The position numbers were made by a program, and so were the translations under genes. From NCBI GenBank assembly GCA_026545765.1, contig CM048840.1:81496877-81560876 (forward strand): a DNA stretch of 64,000 nucleotides, in the 5' to 3' direction. Positions 21,142 to 32,642 of this stretch are shown here, piece after piece (position 1 is the stretch's first letter; every line of letters starts with the position of its first letter). This DNA is from Plantago major (lineage: Eukaryota; Streptophyta; Magnoliopsida; Lamiales; Plantaginaceae). The notes under the pieces were generated by a model. That model was not told the DNA's origin and ran no database searches. It saw only the letters and a list, made by a program, of their open reading frames with translations.

Positions 21142-22745
21142 TGTTAGGAATAGTTGTTTAGATTTTGATCAGCAACCTAATGACTTATCTTAGCTCAGAA
21201 AGGTGATTAGTACTCTTGGTTCACTTGAACACTGTAAAAGAGGAAAATCACTAAGTATGTTGGTCTAGCAAATCTTGTATAGGATGTTAGGTCTCTGAAT
21301 GTAATTTTTATATCTTTGAAGAAGACCAAGAAGAAGGCATCCAGTAGGAGAGTTCAACAAATTTGAAGACTTGAAGACTGCACAAGATTGCTAAAGACGA
21401 AGGAAATTGGTCTCATCAGATACCTATGTCCAGATATCTTAATGAAACAAGTGTTTTTCAATACACAAGTTTTGCAAAAGATATCTGAGAACACAAGGTT
21501 TCCGAACGAGGAAAAGTGTCCACAGAAACCTACACTTAGATACCTTCGATAAAACTATATTTTTGGGAAACAATGTTTCAACATGTATTTGGAGATGTGA
21601 AGGTCTTTGGAAAGGGACATGCAATGCTTCAGAAAGCGTGCATAGTTCCATTGGCACTGCAGGACAAAAACAGTACAATGCAATAAATGCGCAGACAGAG
21701 ACATCTGAACAAAAGAGGAAATCTCTGAAAAGAGACAACGTCTTCTGCAGTACTATTTACAGATATCAATAGTTGGAATTTGAATTGAGCCTAACGGATA
21801 CTGTTCAAACGGCTTCAAATTCAACTATAAATATCATCACTTCGAATGCTTGAAATACACACACACTGAATACACAGAACGAACTTATTCATTCAAGCAT
21901 ACAAGCCTTCAACCTACTTATCTTTAGCTTACAGTTGCTACTAATCTCTTGAATTCTAAGTTGCACGAAATTTCTAAGTGTCCTGATCCTTAACAAGCAT
22001 TGCTATTTGTGAAGAAGTTGAATCAAAAGATCAAGTATCTGAGTTTCATTCTCCACAACATTTAACATAGACTTGGGTCAGTAAAGAACATATCACCACA
22101 CATTGTGAAGTTTGTTATGTGATTCTTGTTCTATAGAGTATTCCTAAATAACTAAAAAGTTAGTAAGACTACTCACCTGACAAACCAACATAACCAACAC
22201 CTTAAACGGCGTGGAGTACAGAAAGTACTTAGTTTGGGAAACTAAGGAATAACTCCAAGGTTACTGAGCATAGTAAGTACTTAGTTTGGGAAACTAAGGA
22301 ACAACTCAAAGGTTTCTGAGTATAGGAAGTGCTTCGCTGGGAGCCGGGGAATAACTCAGGGGGAACACTTGGTTGGGAACCTAGTGTATTTAGGAATCGA
22401 GAGAAGTTATTTGTAATGTGAACTCAATTATCTGTCTTAGTGGATTCCAGGTCTGAGACAGGCCGAAGTGGATTAGTTGAAGGATTACGCCACCTTCAGA
22501 TACCACTATAAAAGACGTGTTATTTACTTTCAGCAATTTACTTATCGTTCTCTTTGTCATGCTAAGTATTTAAACACATTATATCTTGCTGAGCACACTT
22601 ATCACAGAAAAGTCTTCCGCTCTCTAAAATTAAGTATCAGATATCTTCACAGATATCTAAGAAATTGTGTTTATCGGCAAAAGTTGTAAAAGACTATTTA
22701 CCCCACCCCCCCAAGTCTTTTCCTTTGTCGTTATCTGGACTAACA
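21142..22745 (+). repeat. Copia A 5' LTR (1604 bp)
   Basis: Starts TGTTAGGAATAGTTG and ends CTGGACTAACA before the PBS. It has two tandem units containing the perfect inverted repeat CTTAGTTTGGGAAACTAAG (22228-22246 and 22280-22298, period 52), a third degraded unit, and a C-rich run near the end. The same architecture occurs in all copia LTRs here. Confidence 0.95.
21826..21834 (+). promoter_or_regulatory. TATA box of the copia A 5' LTR
   Basis: TATAAATAT follows a conserved TTCAAATTCAAC word and is repeated in the 3' LTR at 52497-52505, so it is the likely U3 promoter element. Confidence 0.6.
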
Positions 22746-22747
22746 AG

Positions 22748-22759
22748 TGGTATCAGAGC
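22748..22759 (+). other. Copia A primer binding site (initiator tRNA-Met)
   Basis: TGGTATCAGAGC begins two bases after the LTR, the standard plant copia site. Confidence 0.95.
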
Positions 22760-22863
22760 AGGAGGTTCCCAAGACTTCTGCACTGAACCTAGATCCTAGA
22801 TAAGTGCCCACTAACTGCTTTTCACCTACACTTGATTTGTCTATATAGTGTGTTTGCTACAGG

Positions 22864-24098
22864 ATGTCTTTAAGTGACGCTGCAATTCACAAGCCAGAGA
22901 ACTATGAGAAATGGAAGAACAACATGATGCTCCACCTAGAAGCCATCAGTGACGAAATGATCGAAGTGATAAAGAATGGCCCCATAGTCATTCAACAACT
23001 CAAGCAGGTCATGGAGGTTTCTAATGGTAGAGACAGAGTTCCCACTGATGAAGAACCATGTGTTGGTTCCTCACAAATAGGTACGTCAACCAGTGGAAGA
23101 CCTACTGGTCAAGTTTTTTATTAGCCAAAGCCCAGAGAGCTCTGGACATCGGAAGATGCCAAGAGAAATTGACTGGATGGTCAGGCTCACAATATCATCA
23201 TATACGTTCCACTCCAGAGCACATACAATGTAAACTATGAGGTGCAAAAACGGCGAAAGTGGCCTGGCAACTGATTGAAGAAATTTGTGCTGGCACTGAG
23301 AAAACAAAGGAAAATAAGTTCGAAGTTTTGAAGCTCAAATTCCAAAACTTTAAACAAGGTCCCATAGAGACTCTTGAAGAACTAAATTTCCGGTTCACAA
23401 CATTGATGAGTGAAATGGCTGCACTTGGTGAAAGTGAGAGATACTCTAACTCTGAAAAGGTCAAGACTATCGTGAGATGCTTAAATCAAAACTGGAAACA
23501 TACTCAGTACTTTTATTTCAACAAAGGAATGCCAAATATCACTCCAGTAGAACTCTTTTCCCACTTAGCTATTGTCAACTATGAAACTACTCAAAGAGAA
23601 CAAATGATTGTTGAGAAAGTTCACAATGTTACTTTAGTAACACAAGGTACTTCTAAAAAGAAGGATACCAAAGAAATGACTGAGGAAGATGCTCTTGCTG
23701 TGAAGCAAATGAGAAAATATGTCAGTCGGGAGATTGTGAGAAGAAAAACCAAAGAGAAGTTGAAAAAGCATCTAGGCTCAAACTATCACTAGTACAAAAA
23801 TATGCAGCTGTCAAGCTCGCTGAACAAGCTAGCTCAGCAAGCATCTAGTACTGAGGAAGCAGAAATTGGCAACAATATCTGTTTCTATTGTCAGAAACCT
23901 GGTCATTTTAAAAGAGACTACCTTGTTTTCAATAAGCTAAAGACAGGTGACAAGAAATATAGAAGAAACTTCAAGAGAGGCCAGAGAGCTATGCTCACTG
24001 ATGAAAGAAAAAAGATTCAAATCCAACTGGTTGCTCTTGATATTGAGTCAGAATCCGAGGAAGAAGACTCAGATGACTCCAAACTACCTTCTCCATAA
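22864..24098 (+). pseudogene. gag: Copia A gag
   Basis: Start MSLSDAAIHKPENYEKWKNN at 22864, shared with B and C, so the start is secure. The first frame stops at 23122. After several shifts the UBN2-type core follows at 23259-23792 (MAWQLIEEICAGTEKTKENK, then LEELNFRFTTLMSEMAALGE, then GMPNITPVELFSHLA). A stop separates this from 23802-24098, with the zinc knuckle CFYCQKPGHFKRDY. The last cysteine has become tyrosine (copia C keeps CFYCQKPGHFKRDC), so zinc binding is probably lost. The particle protein cannot be made in one piece. Confidence 0.85.
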
Positions 24099-25400
24099 TT
24101 ATGTGGCATCACTCATGAATTGGTTGACTTTGGTCAAAAGAAAAGGGAATTATGTGGGGTTACTGAGGAGATCTATCCAGATTGCTCCAACATTGAGCCT
24201 TGCCTAATGGCTGATGAGGTAACCAACATTTCTCAATTCATAAATTATGAGAGTGATGAGGAAGAAATCCGAGATTTAGAATATCTCAGAAGAGAACTTG
24301 ATCTTTACAAAAGAGAATTTCAAATGGTCCGAGCTAGAGCCGACATTTTTGAAGAAGAAAAGTATTCTCTTGAGAAGGAAAATTCATAGTTACTCAAGAT
24401 ATCTGAGAAAAATGATGCTGAAAATGCATTTCTCAAAGTACAGATATCTGAGACGGAGAAGTCACACAGAAAGGCAATGGATATACTCCAAAAGGAAAAT
24501 AAAGATCTTCTTTTTGAAAAATGAGGAACTCAAAAAGAAAGAACTATCTTTTCAATCCTATGCCAAATCTAGAGACACTATTACTGAAGTACACTCTTAT
24601 TTAAGAGATCCTTCAGAAAATGGAGGACTTGGGCTGGACACACAAACAAATAAGAGTGACGAAAGAATAACATTTGTTAGTGCTCAGCAAGATGGTTCTC
24701 AAATAACCTACAACATTGGTAAAAAAAACAAAGGTTGTTGACAAAGGAAAGGCAGTTGCAGCCAAAACCTTTGTGGGAAAAACAAGTCCAAAAGAAAACT
24801 TTTGGGAACGTTTCTGTAAAGAAACATAACACTGAAAAGTGTAATCACCCACAGTGCTATGTCTCTCAGAATGGAAAAATTGCGGGAGCAGGCAAATTTT
24901 CCAATATCACATTTTCTGGAAAGAAAGACATTCCAGAGGCTAGCAAAGTTGTTGAGAAGAAAACTCAGATAGCACCAGGTGCTCGAAACGGCATTGGCTA
25001 TAAAGCCACCGGGAAACAACTCGCTCGTGAGTATAAACAAGAGCAAGAACGATGGATGAAAGCCAGGATTGCGCATAGCAATCATGAGAAGTGGAAGAAA
25101 GAACATGTTGCGACCACTCTGAATGCCAGGGCTAGAAGAAATCTGGCAAGGGAAGCTATGTTTGCTGAAAAGCAGACTCAACAATCTGACAGGTATCTAA
25201 AAGCACCACGAGGAGCACCAAGGAACACACCAAGAAGGCAAAAAGCTTTAAATGATAATGACATTAATCATTTATCTAAAATTCCTCCTTACGTTCCAAT
25301 AAGACAAAAGAATACCCCAAGGAAGTTCATTCAGAAATGGATTCCTACAGGGAGATTCTTTAGTCCAGAAGGTTCCATTGTTGGAATGAGAGCCGAACTC
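24099..25400 (+). pseudogene. Copia A coiled-coil and basic region between gag and protease
   Basis: From about 24260 the frame gives long charged heptad-like helices (LRRELDLYKREFQMVRARAD, EKENS, then after a stop and frameshift EELKKKELSFQSYAKS). From 24735 to 25300 comes a highly basic segment, NGIGYKATGKQLAREYKQEQ followed by ERWMKARIAHSNHEKWKKE and LNARARRNLAREA. The same two-part region is present in B (42180-43174) and C (59430-60477). Coiled coils here are a SIRE-type trait; the basic part is unrecognised and could bind nucleic acid. Confidence 0.7.
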
Positions 25401-25429
25401 CATGTTTCCTGTTTTGTGCATAACACTCT

Positions 25430-25751
25430 GAGGAAGAACCCGAACTGGCATTTTGATAGTGGATGTGGGAAGCACATGACTGGAGACGAAGCAAATATGT
25501 TTAACTATAGAAAATGCGATAAAGGATCAATTATTAGATTTGCTGGAGGAGATGAAAATCCAACCATAGGTTTTGGCAATCTGAAGCTTGGAGCCCTTAC
25601 AATCTCTGAAGTACTACATGTAAAGGGATTGAATTATAATCTCCTAAGCATGAGTCAATTGGTAGACAAAGGGTACACTGCAAAGATCAAGTCAAAACTA
25701 TTAATGTTGCTGACTGGGCATCTACTACAACTGAAGAATGTCTCATGGTGA
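25430..25751 (+). pseudogene. pro: Copia A protease
   Basis: NWHFDSGCGKHMTGDEANMF carries the D-S-G active site typical of plant copia proteases. IIRFAGGDENPTIGFGNLKL and VLHVKGLNYNLLSMSQLVDK complete the fold. The frame is open from the basic region through to 25751, then shifts into the integrase frame. Confidence 0.88.
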
Positions 25752-26751
25752 GTCAATCTGGCCACACTGAAGAAAACTGGCTATGGCATAAAAGAATGAG
25801 TCACTTGAACTTCAAAACTCTGAACAAGCTAGCCAAGAAAGAATTGGTGGTTGGTTTACCCAAAATGGCATATAGAAAAGATGGTATATGCTCAGCTTGC
25901 CAAATGGAAAAACAATCCAAAATATCTTTCAAGTCTAAAACTAGATACTCCAGTGAAAGGCCACTACAAATGTTACATATGGATCTTTATGAATCCTCTA
26001 TAACTAGCTATGCAGGGAAGAAGTATGGTCTGGTTGTTGTTGATGATTACTCAAGATTCACTTGGGTTGTATTTCTCAAACAAAAATATGATGCAAGGGT
26101 TGAAATACCTAACTTGCTGAATAAGCTTGAAGTCATGAAAAATGACAAGGTATCTATAATTAGAACAGACCATGGTATTGAGTTTGTGAACTAGTACATA
26201 AAAGAGTTTTTTACCTGCAAAGTAAACAACATCAACTATCTTCAGTTAGGACACCACAACAAAATGGTGTTGCTGAAAGGAAGAATAGGACCCTGAAAGA
26301 AGCAGCAAGAACAATGCTTGCTGATACTGAAATAAGTGAAATCTATTGGGTTGAAGCTATTAACACAGCCTGCTACATTCAAAATAGATGTTTGATTAAC
26401 AAACACCATCACAAAACTCCTTATGAACTTTTGATTGGTAAACCCCCTAGTATCAAACATCTAAGGGTGTTTGGTTGCAGATGTTTTGTTCTTAACAATG
26501 GAGAAGAATACTTGAGAACATTTCAACCAAAAGCAGATGAAGGAGTATTTCTTGGTTATTCTCTGAATAGCAAAGCCTACAGAATCTACAAAAAAAGAAC
26601 GCAAAAGATTGAAGAATCTGTTCATGTAGTTTTCTACGAAGGAAACAAGAAAGTACCCGTGAATGAAGAACTCTCAGATAGGTTCAAAGAACTAATGATT
26701 AAAGATTATGAAGAAGAATCCTCAAAAGGAAACAACTCATCATTCACTTAG
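25745..26751 (+). pseudogene. pol: Copia A integrase
   Basis: The zinc-binding part is ENWLWHKRMSHLNFKTLNKL...CSACQMEK. The core shows D in MLHMDLYESS, D in IIRTDHGIEF and E in the frame reading VAERKNRTLKEAA (26265-26305), so the D,D,E triad is present, but across a stop at 26192 and a frameshift. The C-terminal copia module follows (PYELLIGKPPSIKHLRVFGC, PKADEGVFLGYS). A TAG at 26749 precedes the linker to RT. Confidence 0.88.
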
Positions 26752-26839
26752 AGGATGACTGACGATGAAAAGTAACCATTGCTTAGTAACAACGGATGAC
26801 TCTAAGACATGATGAAGAATTTCCTATGAGAATTACAAA

Positions 26840-28288
26840 ATGGAACAGATCGAGAACCTTCATCATGAAGAGGTTTCTGAGAATGAGATTGCTAAAAATT
26901 CAATCTCAGATATCTCTAACACTGAAAAAGTGTCAGGTATCAATGGCATTTCCCGTGTGCTAGATATCTCAGATACTGAACAAGTATTCTGTCAGGATCA
27001 TATTGATTCACATTCAGATCAAAATGATATTAGTCCTACTAGTTCTATACCCATTATAAAATGGATAAGAAATCATCCTGCCAAGGACGTGATTGGTCCT
27101 TTAAACAAAGGGGTTAGAACTAGGAGAGAAATTGCTGGAATTGCAGACTCTCTTTATGGATGTTTCATCTCAAACATTGAACCTAAAACTATAGAAGAAG
27201 CATTGAAGGAACAAAATTGGATCTCTGCAATGCAAGAAGAGTTGGATCAATTTGAGATAAACAAAGTCTGGAAACTGGTTCCATTTGTTGACAGAATATC
27301 TGTAAATGGAACCAAGTGGGTTTTCAGAAACAAAATGAACGAGTCTGGTGAAATAACCCAGACTGAAGGACTAGATTTTGATGAGTCATATGCTCCAGTT
27401 GCAAGATTGGATGCAATTAGACTATTTCTAGCCATCGCAGCTCATAATGACTTTAAAGTTTATCATATGGATGTCAAAAGTGCATTTCTAAACGGTGAAC
27501 TTGCTGAGGAAGTCTATGTTGAACAACCACCAGGCTTTGAAGTTTCCACAGAAAGTAGAATGGTTTATAAGCTTCAGAAAGCTCTGTATGGACTGAAACA
27601 GGCTCCAAGAGCATGGTATGATACGTTAGCCAAATACTTGCTGGAAAATGGCTTCAAGAAAGGAGATGTTGATAAAACACTCTTTACTTTGAACCATGAA
27701 GGGTAACTACTTTTAGTTCAAGTATATGTTGATGACATTATATTTGGATCTATAGACAAGCAACTTTGTGAAGAGTTTGCTGAGATCATGAAAAGTAAAT
27801 TTGAGATGAGCATGATGGGAGAATTAAACTACTTCCTAGGATTGCAAGTCAAGCAACTTAATGATGGAATATTCATTAGTCAAACAAAGTATGCAAAAGA
27901 AATGCTCAACAAGTTTAATGAATCTAAAAAGAATGCTAAGATACCTATGAGCATTGGAACTAAAATGACCTATACTGAATCTGGCAAGAGTGTTGAAGAA
28001 CACAAGTATTGGAAATTGATTGGATCTCTACTATACCTCACTGCAAGTAGACCTAATATTCAATATGCAGTTGGAGTGTGTGCTAGATTTCTGACAAATT
28101 CAATGCAATCACACTACAACATTGCTATGCAAATATTAAGGTATGTAAAGGGTACTGTAGATGTTGGATTGTGGTATCCAAAAGACAGTGGATTGAGTTT
28201 AGTTGGCTATTTTGATCTCTTATCTTTGGATCATTGCTTGATAGAAAAAGCACCTCAGGAACTTGTCAATTTCTTGGTGCCAGATTAA
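26840..28288 (+). pseudogene. pol: Copia A reverse transcriptase with 36-nt deletion
   Basis: RT motifs in order: [90 protein letters not shown]. After a TAA at 27703 come VQVYVDDIIF (catalytic box intact) and FLGLQVKQLNDGIF. Compared with B, twelve residues ([12 protein letters not shown]) are missing in frame between GEIT and QTEG. That block is the conserved xxLVAKGFxQ segment, so the enzyme should be inactive. Confidence 0.9.
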
Positions 28289-28688
28289 TATCATGATTCA
28301 GCAAGAAACAAAACTCAATTGCCACATCTACCACAGAGGCTGAATATATTGTTGCTGGGTGTTGTGCTTCACATATATTGTGGATACAACAACAACGCAG
28401 AGACTATGAGATCAATGAAGAGAAAACTCCGATTTTATGTGACAACACAAGTGCTATTGCCATAACTCAGAATCCTAAGTTTCATGCAAGAACAAAGCAC
28501 ATTGATGTTAGACACCATTTCATTAGAGACCATGTTGAAAAAGACAATATATAGATACTCAAGATTGGTACTGAAGGCCAACTTGCAGATATCTTTACAA
28601 ATCTTTTGCAAGAAAGAAGGTTCTTAACCTTGAGACATAGTCTTGGGTTAATGGAGCTACCAAAGGAACTTAAAATTTCTAATCTCTG
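28208..28688 (+). pseudogene. pol: Copia A RNase H
   Basis: Degraded RNase H. The first block has lost its aspartate (GYFDLLSL, where B has GYSDADYAGSLLDRKST). Later blocks are readable in shifted frames: IATSTTEAEYIVAGC, LCDNTSAIAITQNPKFHART and DVRHHFIRDH. A TAG lies at 28552-28554. The end of pol lies near 28688. Confidence 0.85.
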
Positions 28689-29462
28689 AGACGGAAACTC
28701 AAAAAGGAGAAAGATATCTGGAACAACATCTAGATATCTAAGGCAAAAAGGTATCTGAGACGATGAACTCATATACTAAAAGGTTGGGTAAAAGTGTCTT
28801 TCAAAGATTTCTGAGACAGGTACTCAGATATCTATGAGATCACAAAGTGAGGTGGAACACAAAAGAGAAATGTGGTATAACTGTATTCAGTCGACCACAA
28901 CTCTGGTGTTTTGTATCTTTTCATTCATATGTTAAGTTACATACAGTATCTGAACTGAATAGATAAGTCCAAAGACTGTCCCCTAGTCACAGAAAAGAGA
29001 TGTGATTCAGAAAGCTATTCTCCAAATTTCATTAATTGGGCAAAATTACAATTAATGATTGTGATCATTGCTGAAGAAGCAATCATGACCCTTGATGAAA
29101 TGGGCATTTGATCTTTACAGACGAGATCAATTCTCGATCAAATAGTGGACTGTAAAAACACAGACGTGGTCCACTAAGCATTTAATGCAAAATGAATTTT
29201 ACCCATGCCTATTTACATTTGCACAGGTACATATGTACAAAATCAATTTGTATGTATATGTTTGTTAAGAGTAAAATGCTATATATATAGGAGTTTGGCA
29301 AAAGAAATCACTTTCGCCTAATCCAACATTCACACAGAAATAGCAAAAAACTTTCAATGTTTTCTGCAAATCTCTGTTCTTCGCTTAGTTATTCTGCAAA
29401 GAATCACTAAAATCACACCTTAATCTCTTTCCGACTTTCAAAGACTTCCACTATTTAAAGAA
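28689..29462 (+). other. Copia A spacer between pol and ORF2
   Basis: No coding frame. The segment is dense in AGATATCT-type palindromes up to 28840. A TATATATATAGGAG word at about 29280 could be an internal promoter for ORF2, since it lies 180 bp upstream of the ORF2 start codon; a similar TATATATATAG word occurs in B at 38075-38086 (minus strand). Confidence 0.5.
29280..29291 (+). promoter_or_regulatory. Possible internal TATA box upstream of ORF2 (copia A)
   Basis: CTATATATATAGGAG is followed by GCAAAAG...AATCCAACATTCACACAG and then ATG at 29463. B carries the same arrangement on the minus strand (ATATATATAGGATTTTGGCA near 38075). The conservation makes a promoter for a separate ORF2 mRNA plausible, but a coding or structural reason cannot be excluded. 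Confidence 0.35.
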
Positions 29463-29807
29463 ATGGCTCCAAAACGTGCTTCTACCCAGAAATCCCAAGC
29501 TACTATCTCTGGTACTGCTGAAAAGCAAGCACCAATGTTGGTTATCATGAACAATCGATTGATAGGAGACTTCAATCCTGATCATTGGACTTCAAATCAC
29601 AGGATGATTTGGGGTGGTGCCATGATTGAGGAATACCTAGTTGCTACCATTGAAAACCAAGCTGATAGGAAGTTGATCATTGGTATGCTTGAAAAGGCAC
29701 AAATCAAGGTTTCTATCGCTATTCGGTGGAATTTCTTCCTTTGGATGTGTTGGAATTTTACAAGAATTCTAGGATTATTTCCTGTGTTACTGATGGCACT
29801 GAAATAG
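29463..29807 (+). pseudogene. Copia A ORF2, N-terminal part, interrupted by copia B
   Basis: Start MAPKRASTQKSQATISGTAE, then VIMNNRLIGDFNPDHWTSNH and RMIWGGAMIEEYLVATIENQ. A one-base deletion after AQIK shifts the frame; the intended reading continues in the next frame as far as GTEIV. Copia B is inserted at 29808; AATAG (29803-29807) is the duplicated target. B has the same start (MAPKRSSIQKSQSS). The function is unknown. Position and size correspond to the 'envelope-like' ORF of SIRE elements, but no signal peptide or membrane segment is visible here. Confidence 0.75.
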
Positions 29808-31402
29808 TGTTGGTCCAGATAATGACAAAGTAAAAGACTAGAGGGGGGGGGGGTGAATAGTCTTTTAAAACTTTAGTCGATAAACACAGTTTCTCAGATA
29901 TCTGTAAAGATATCTGATAATTTCAGAGAGCGGAAGACTTTTCTGTGATAAGTGCATGTGCTCAGCAAGATAAGTGTAAGTACTTTGCAAGATAAGTAAA
30001 ACAAGTAATAAACTGCAGAAAGTAAATAACACAAGTCTTCTTATAGTGGTATCTGAAGGTGGCGTAATTATTCAACTAATCCACTTCGGCCTTTCTCAGA
30101 CCTAGAATCCACTAAGATAGATAATTGAGTTCACCTTACAAATATCTTTTCTTGATTCCTAAATACACTAGGTTCCCAACCAAGTGTTCCCCCTGAGTTA
30201 TTCCCCGGCTTTCACAGCCAAGTACTTCCTGTACTCAGAAACCTTTTGAGCTATTCCTTAGTTTCCCAAACTAAGTACTTCTTGTGCTCAATAACCTTGT
30301 AGTTATTCCTTAGTTTCCCCAACTAAGTACTTCTTGTACTCCACGCCGATAATGGTGTTGGTTAAGGTAAATTGTCAGGTGAACTTCTTTAATAACTTGT
30401 TCAGTTACTCAGATAGCTCTATGAATCAAGTATACTTAATACACTTTGCCATGTATGGTATCTTGTTCTTTACTAACCCAAGTCTATGATAAGTGTTTAA
30501 GAGAATGAAACTCAGATATGAAATCTTAGTTCAACTCTTTCACAAATAACAATGCTTGTTAAGGATCAGGACACTTAGAACTTTTGTGCTACTTAGAATC
30601 AAGAGCTTTGGTCGCAACAGAAAGCTTGAAGGTAAGTAGTAAGCTTGAGAGAGCTTGTGTGAGTATTCAGTGTTCTTGGTGTATGTTCTGTGTGTTCTCA
30701 GGTGCGTTATTCGTTAGGCTTAAATCAAATTCAAACTATTGATATCTAAGTATAGTACAGTAGTACGTTTGTCTTCTTCTTCAAAAGCTACCATTTTTGT
30801 TCAGACATCTCTGTCCGCGCATTTAATGCATTGTACTATACTTTGTCCTGTAGTGCCAACAGAGCTATGCATTGTATCAGAGATCTTATACTATCAGATT
30901 TCTCTGAAGCTTTGCACGTCCTTTTCAGAAATTATCACAACTTCAGATACCATTTGTTGAAACAACTTGTTATAATATATTTCTTTTCAGAAACATAGTT
31001 TATGTTCAAGGTATCTAATTGAAGATATCTGTGAGCACTTTCCTCGTTTCAGAAATCTCTTATTCTCAGATATCTTTTGCAACACTTGTGTTTCGAAACA
31101 CATGTTTCTTCAAGATATCCGGACATAGGTATCTGAAAAACCCTTGTCTTCAGCAATCTTGTGCAGTCTTCAAATCTTCAAATCCGTTGAACTTTTCCTG
31201 CTGGATGCCTTCTTCTTGGTCTTCTTCAGAAAATAAAAATTACATTCAGGGACCTAACATCCTATACAAGATTTGCTAGACTATCATACTTAGTGAGTTT
31301 TCTCTTTCACCGTGTTCAAGTGAACCAAGAGTACTAATCACCTTTCTGAGCTAAGATAATTCATTAAGTTGCTGATCAAAATCTAAACAGATATTCCTAA
31401 CA
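29808..31402 (-). repeat. Copia B 3' LTR (1595 bp)
   Basis: Read on +, it runs from TGTTGGTCC to TTCCTAACA. Compared with the B 5' LTR it lacks about 60 bases around 30712, the segment that holds the TATA-like word in the partner. Inverted-repeat units CTTAGTTTCCCAAACTAAG are at 30257-30275 and, with one change, 30309-30327. Confidence 0.95.
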
Positions 31403-31420
31403 AATTTCCCCAATTTTGAT
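31403..31420 (-). other. Copia B polypurine tract
   Basis: On the minus strand CAAAATTGGGGAAATT ends at the LTR start. A and D have longer G runs here (AAAAAGGGGGAAATT in A). Confidence 0.75.
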
Positions 31421-31788
31421 CAGTCAACGATGACTATCTAACCTATTACAAATCTGGATGAGGAAACAATCCACTACTTAATCAATTCATAAGATCTTTC
31501 AAATCAGATAATTAAGTGCAGGAAGTAAACATCAACCAAATCACAAGGTGTGATCTTTGTTGACAAGTTATCTTTTATAGAAAAAGATATCTGAGAGTAA
31601 GTTCATCAGATATGTTACAAAGAGAGTTTACAGATAACTTTAGTACATAATACAATTCAGCTTAGTTAGCAAGATACAAAATTCCTAGTAAATTAGGACA
31701 ACAAGAGTAGCCAAGCTCCAAGTAGACATCCTAATAAACCAGTCTTCAAGTCTTCCATACTTCAAGTCTTCAAAAGCAGTTCCATGGA

Positions 31789-32642
31789 TCAATCTGCAAA
31801 GTTCCTATCACCAAACCTTTTGATGTCATCAGAGTAGTCATAGAGAAGTCTTCTGACAATCATCTCTGTGTCTCTGGCAAATCCACAGACTTCCTTGTAG
31901 GTTTTGGTAGGATTTTTCTTGGCAAAATGCTTGACCCACAGATACTTTCCCCATTTCCAGGCATGCTCAATTCTGATATCTGATAGCTTGAAGTATTCAT
32001 AAATGATCTTCAGGTATCTGATGTCACCCTTGTATTGATCTTCAGTCAAGTAGAAGGACTCATAGGGTTCCACAGCAAGTCTTGCTCTTGTGCCTGTTCC
32101 AGTGATGTTGGGAATTCTGTACACATCATCTGGCTTTACATAAGGACATTCGTCAGAGAGGTCCTTCTTCATGGCTTCTATTCTCTTGATTATTTCAAAA
32201 TCCAACCAGGCTTTGATGTGGTTGGTGTTAATCAAGATTGGCTTGTCTTTTCTACATGCCATGAGCTGTTTATGGATTGGTTCTGGAAATTTTGAGTTTA
32301 TGAGTAGATGCTTCAGTTCCAGAATCCAGTAGCCATTCTTCTGATTAATGCAACTGAGACACAGGAGTCACTGTTGGTCTTCACATACTCAATCTTGGCT
32401 TCTTCAGGCCTGAGTGGTAGTTGAAGTTGTCTTTGTTCAGCACTCAGTCTGTTCCTCCTTTGTCTTGAATTCTCCTTTGGGGTAATGCTTGAAGAACCAC
32501 CCTGGATAGACTTGGTATTTCCAGAGGGTGTTTTAGCTGCCAAAGGATTTGCAGCTATGGGCTCAGTAACGCTATCAATTTTCCTTTTTCTATGAAGGGG
32601 AGCTTCATCTTCATCAGTCTCTTCATCATCATCAATATTAAT
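31789..32642 (-). pseudogene. Copia B ORF2, C-terminal domain
   Basis: The long ORF ends in a single TGA at 32643-32645, after which the same product continues: DDDEETDEDEAPLHRKRKID, AKTPSGNTKSIQGGSSS, LSAEQRQLQLPLRPEEAKIE. A shift near 32313 leads to the open frame 31789-32262 (AWLDFEIIKRIEAMKKDLSD, RARLAVEPYESFYLTEDQYK, IEHAWKWGKYLWVKHFAKKN, RRLLYDYSDDIKRFGDRNFA, stop). The last 140 residues match copia D (63110-63556) with only about 14 differences by eye. No known fold was recognised; it is rich in aromatic and charged residues and looks globular. Confidence 0.7.

Noticed and set aside
22228..22340. CRISPR-like spaced repeats
   Set aside because: Spaced hairpins in an LTR of a plant retrotransposon; only two or three units, with no diverse spacers and no cas genes.
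29852..29862. G/C homopolymer runs near LTR ends (29852, 34949, 44208, 53350, 56907, 61080) as signals
   Set aside because: Run lengths vary between copies, as expected of slippage; their presence is conserved but a function cannot be argued from this window.
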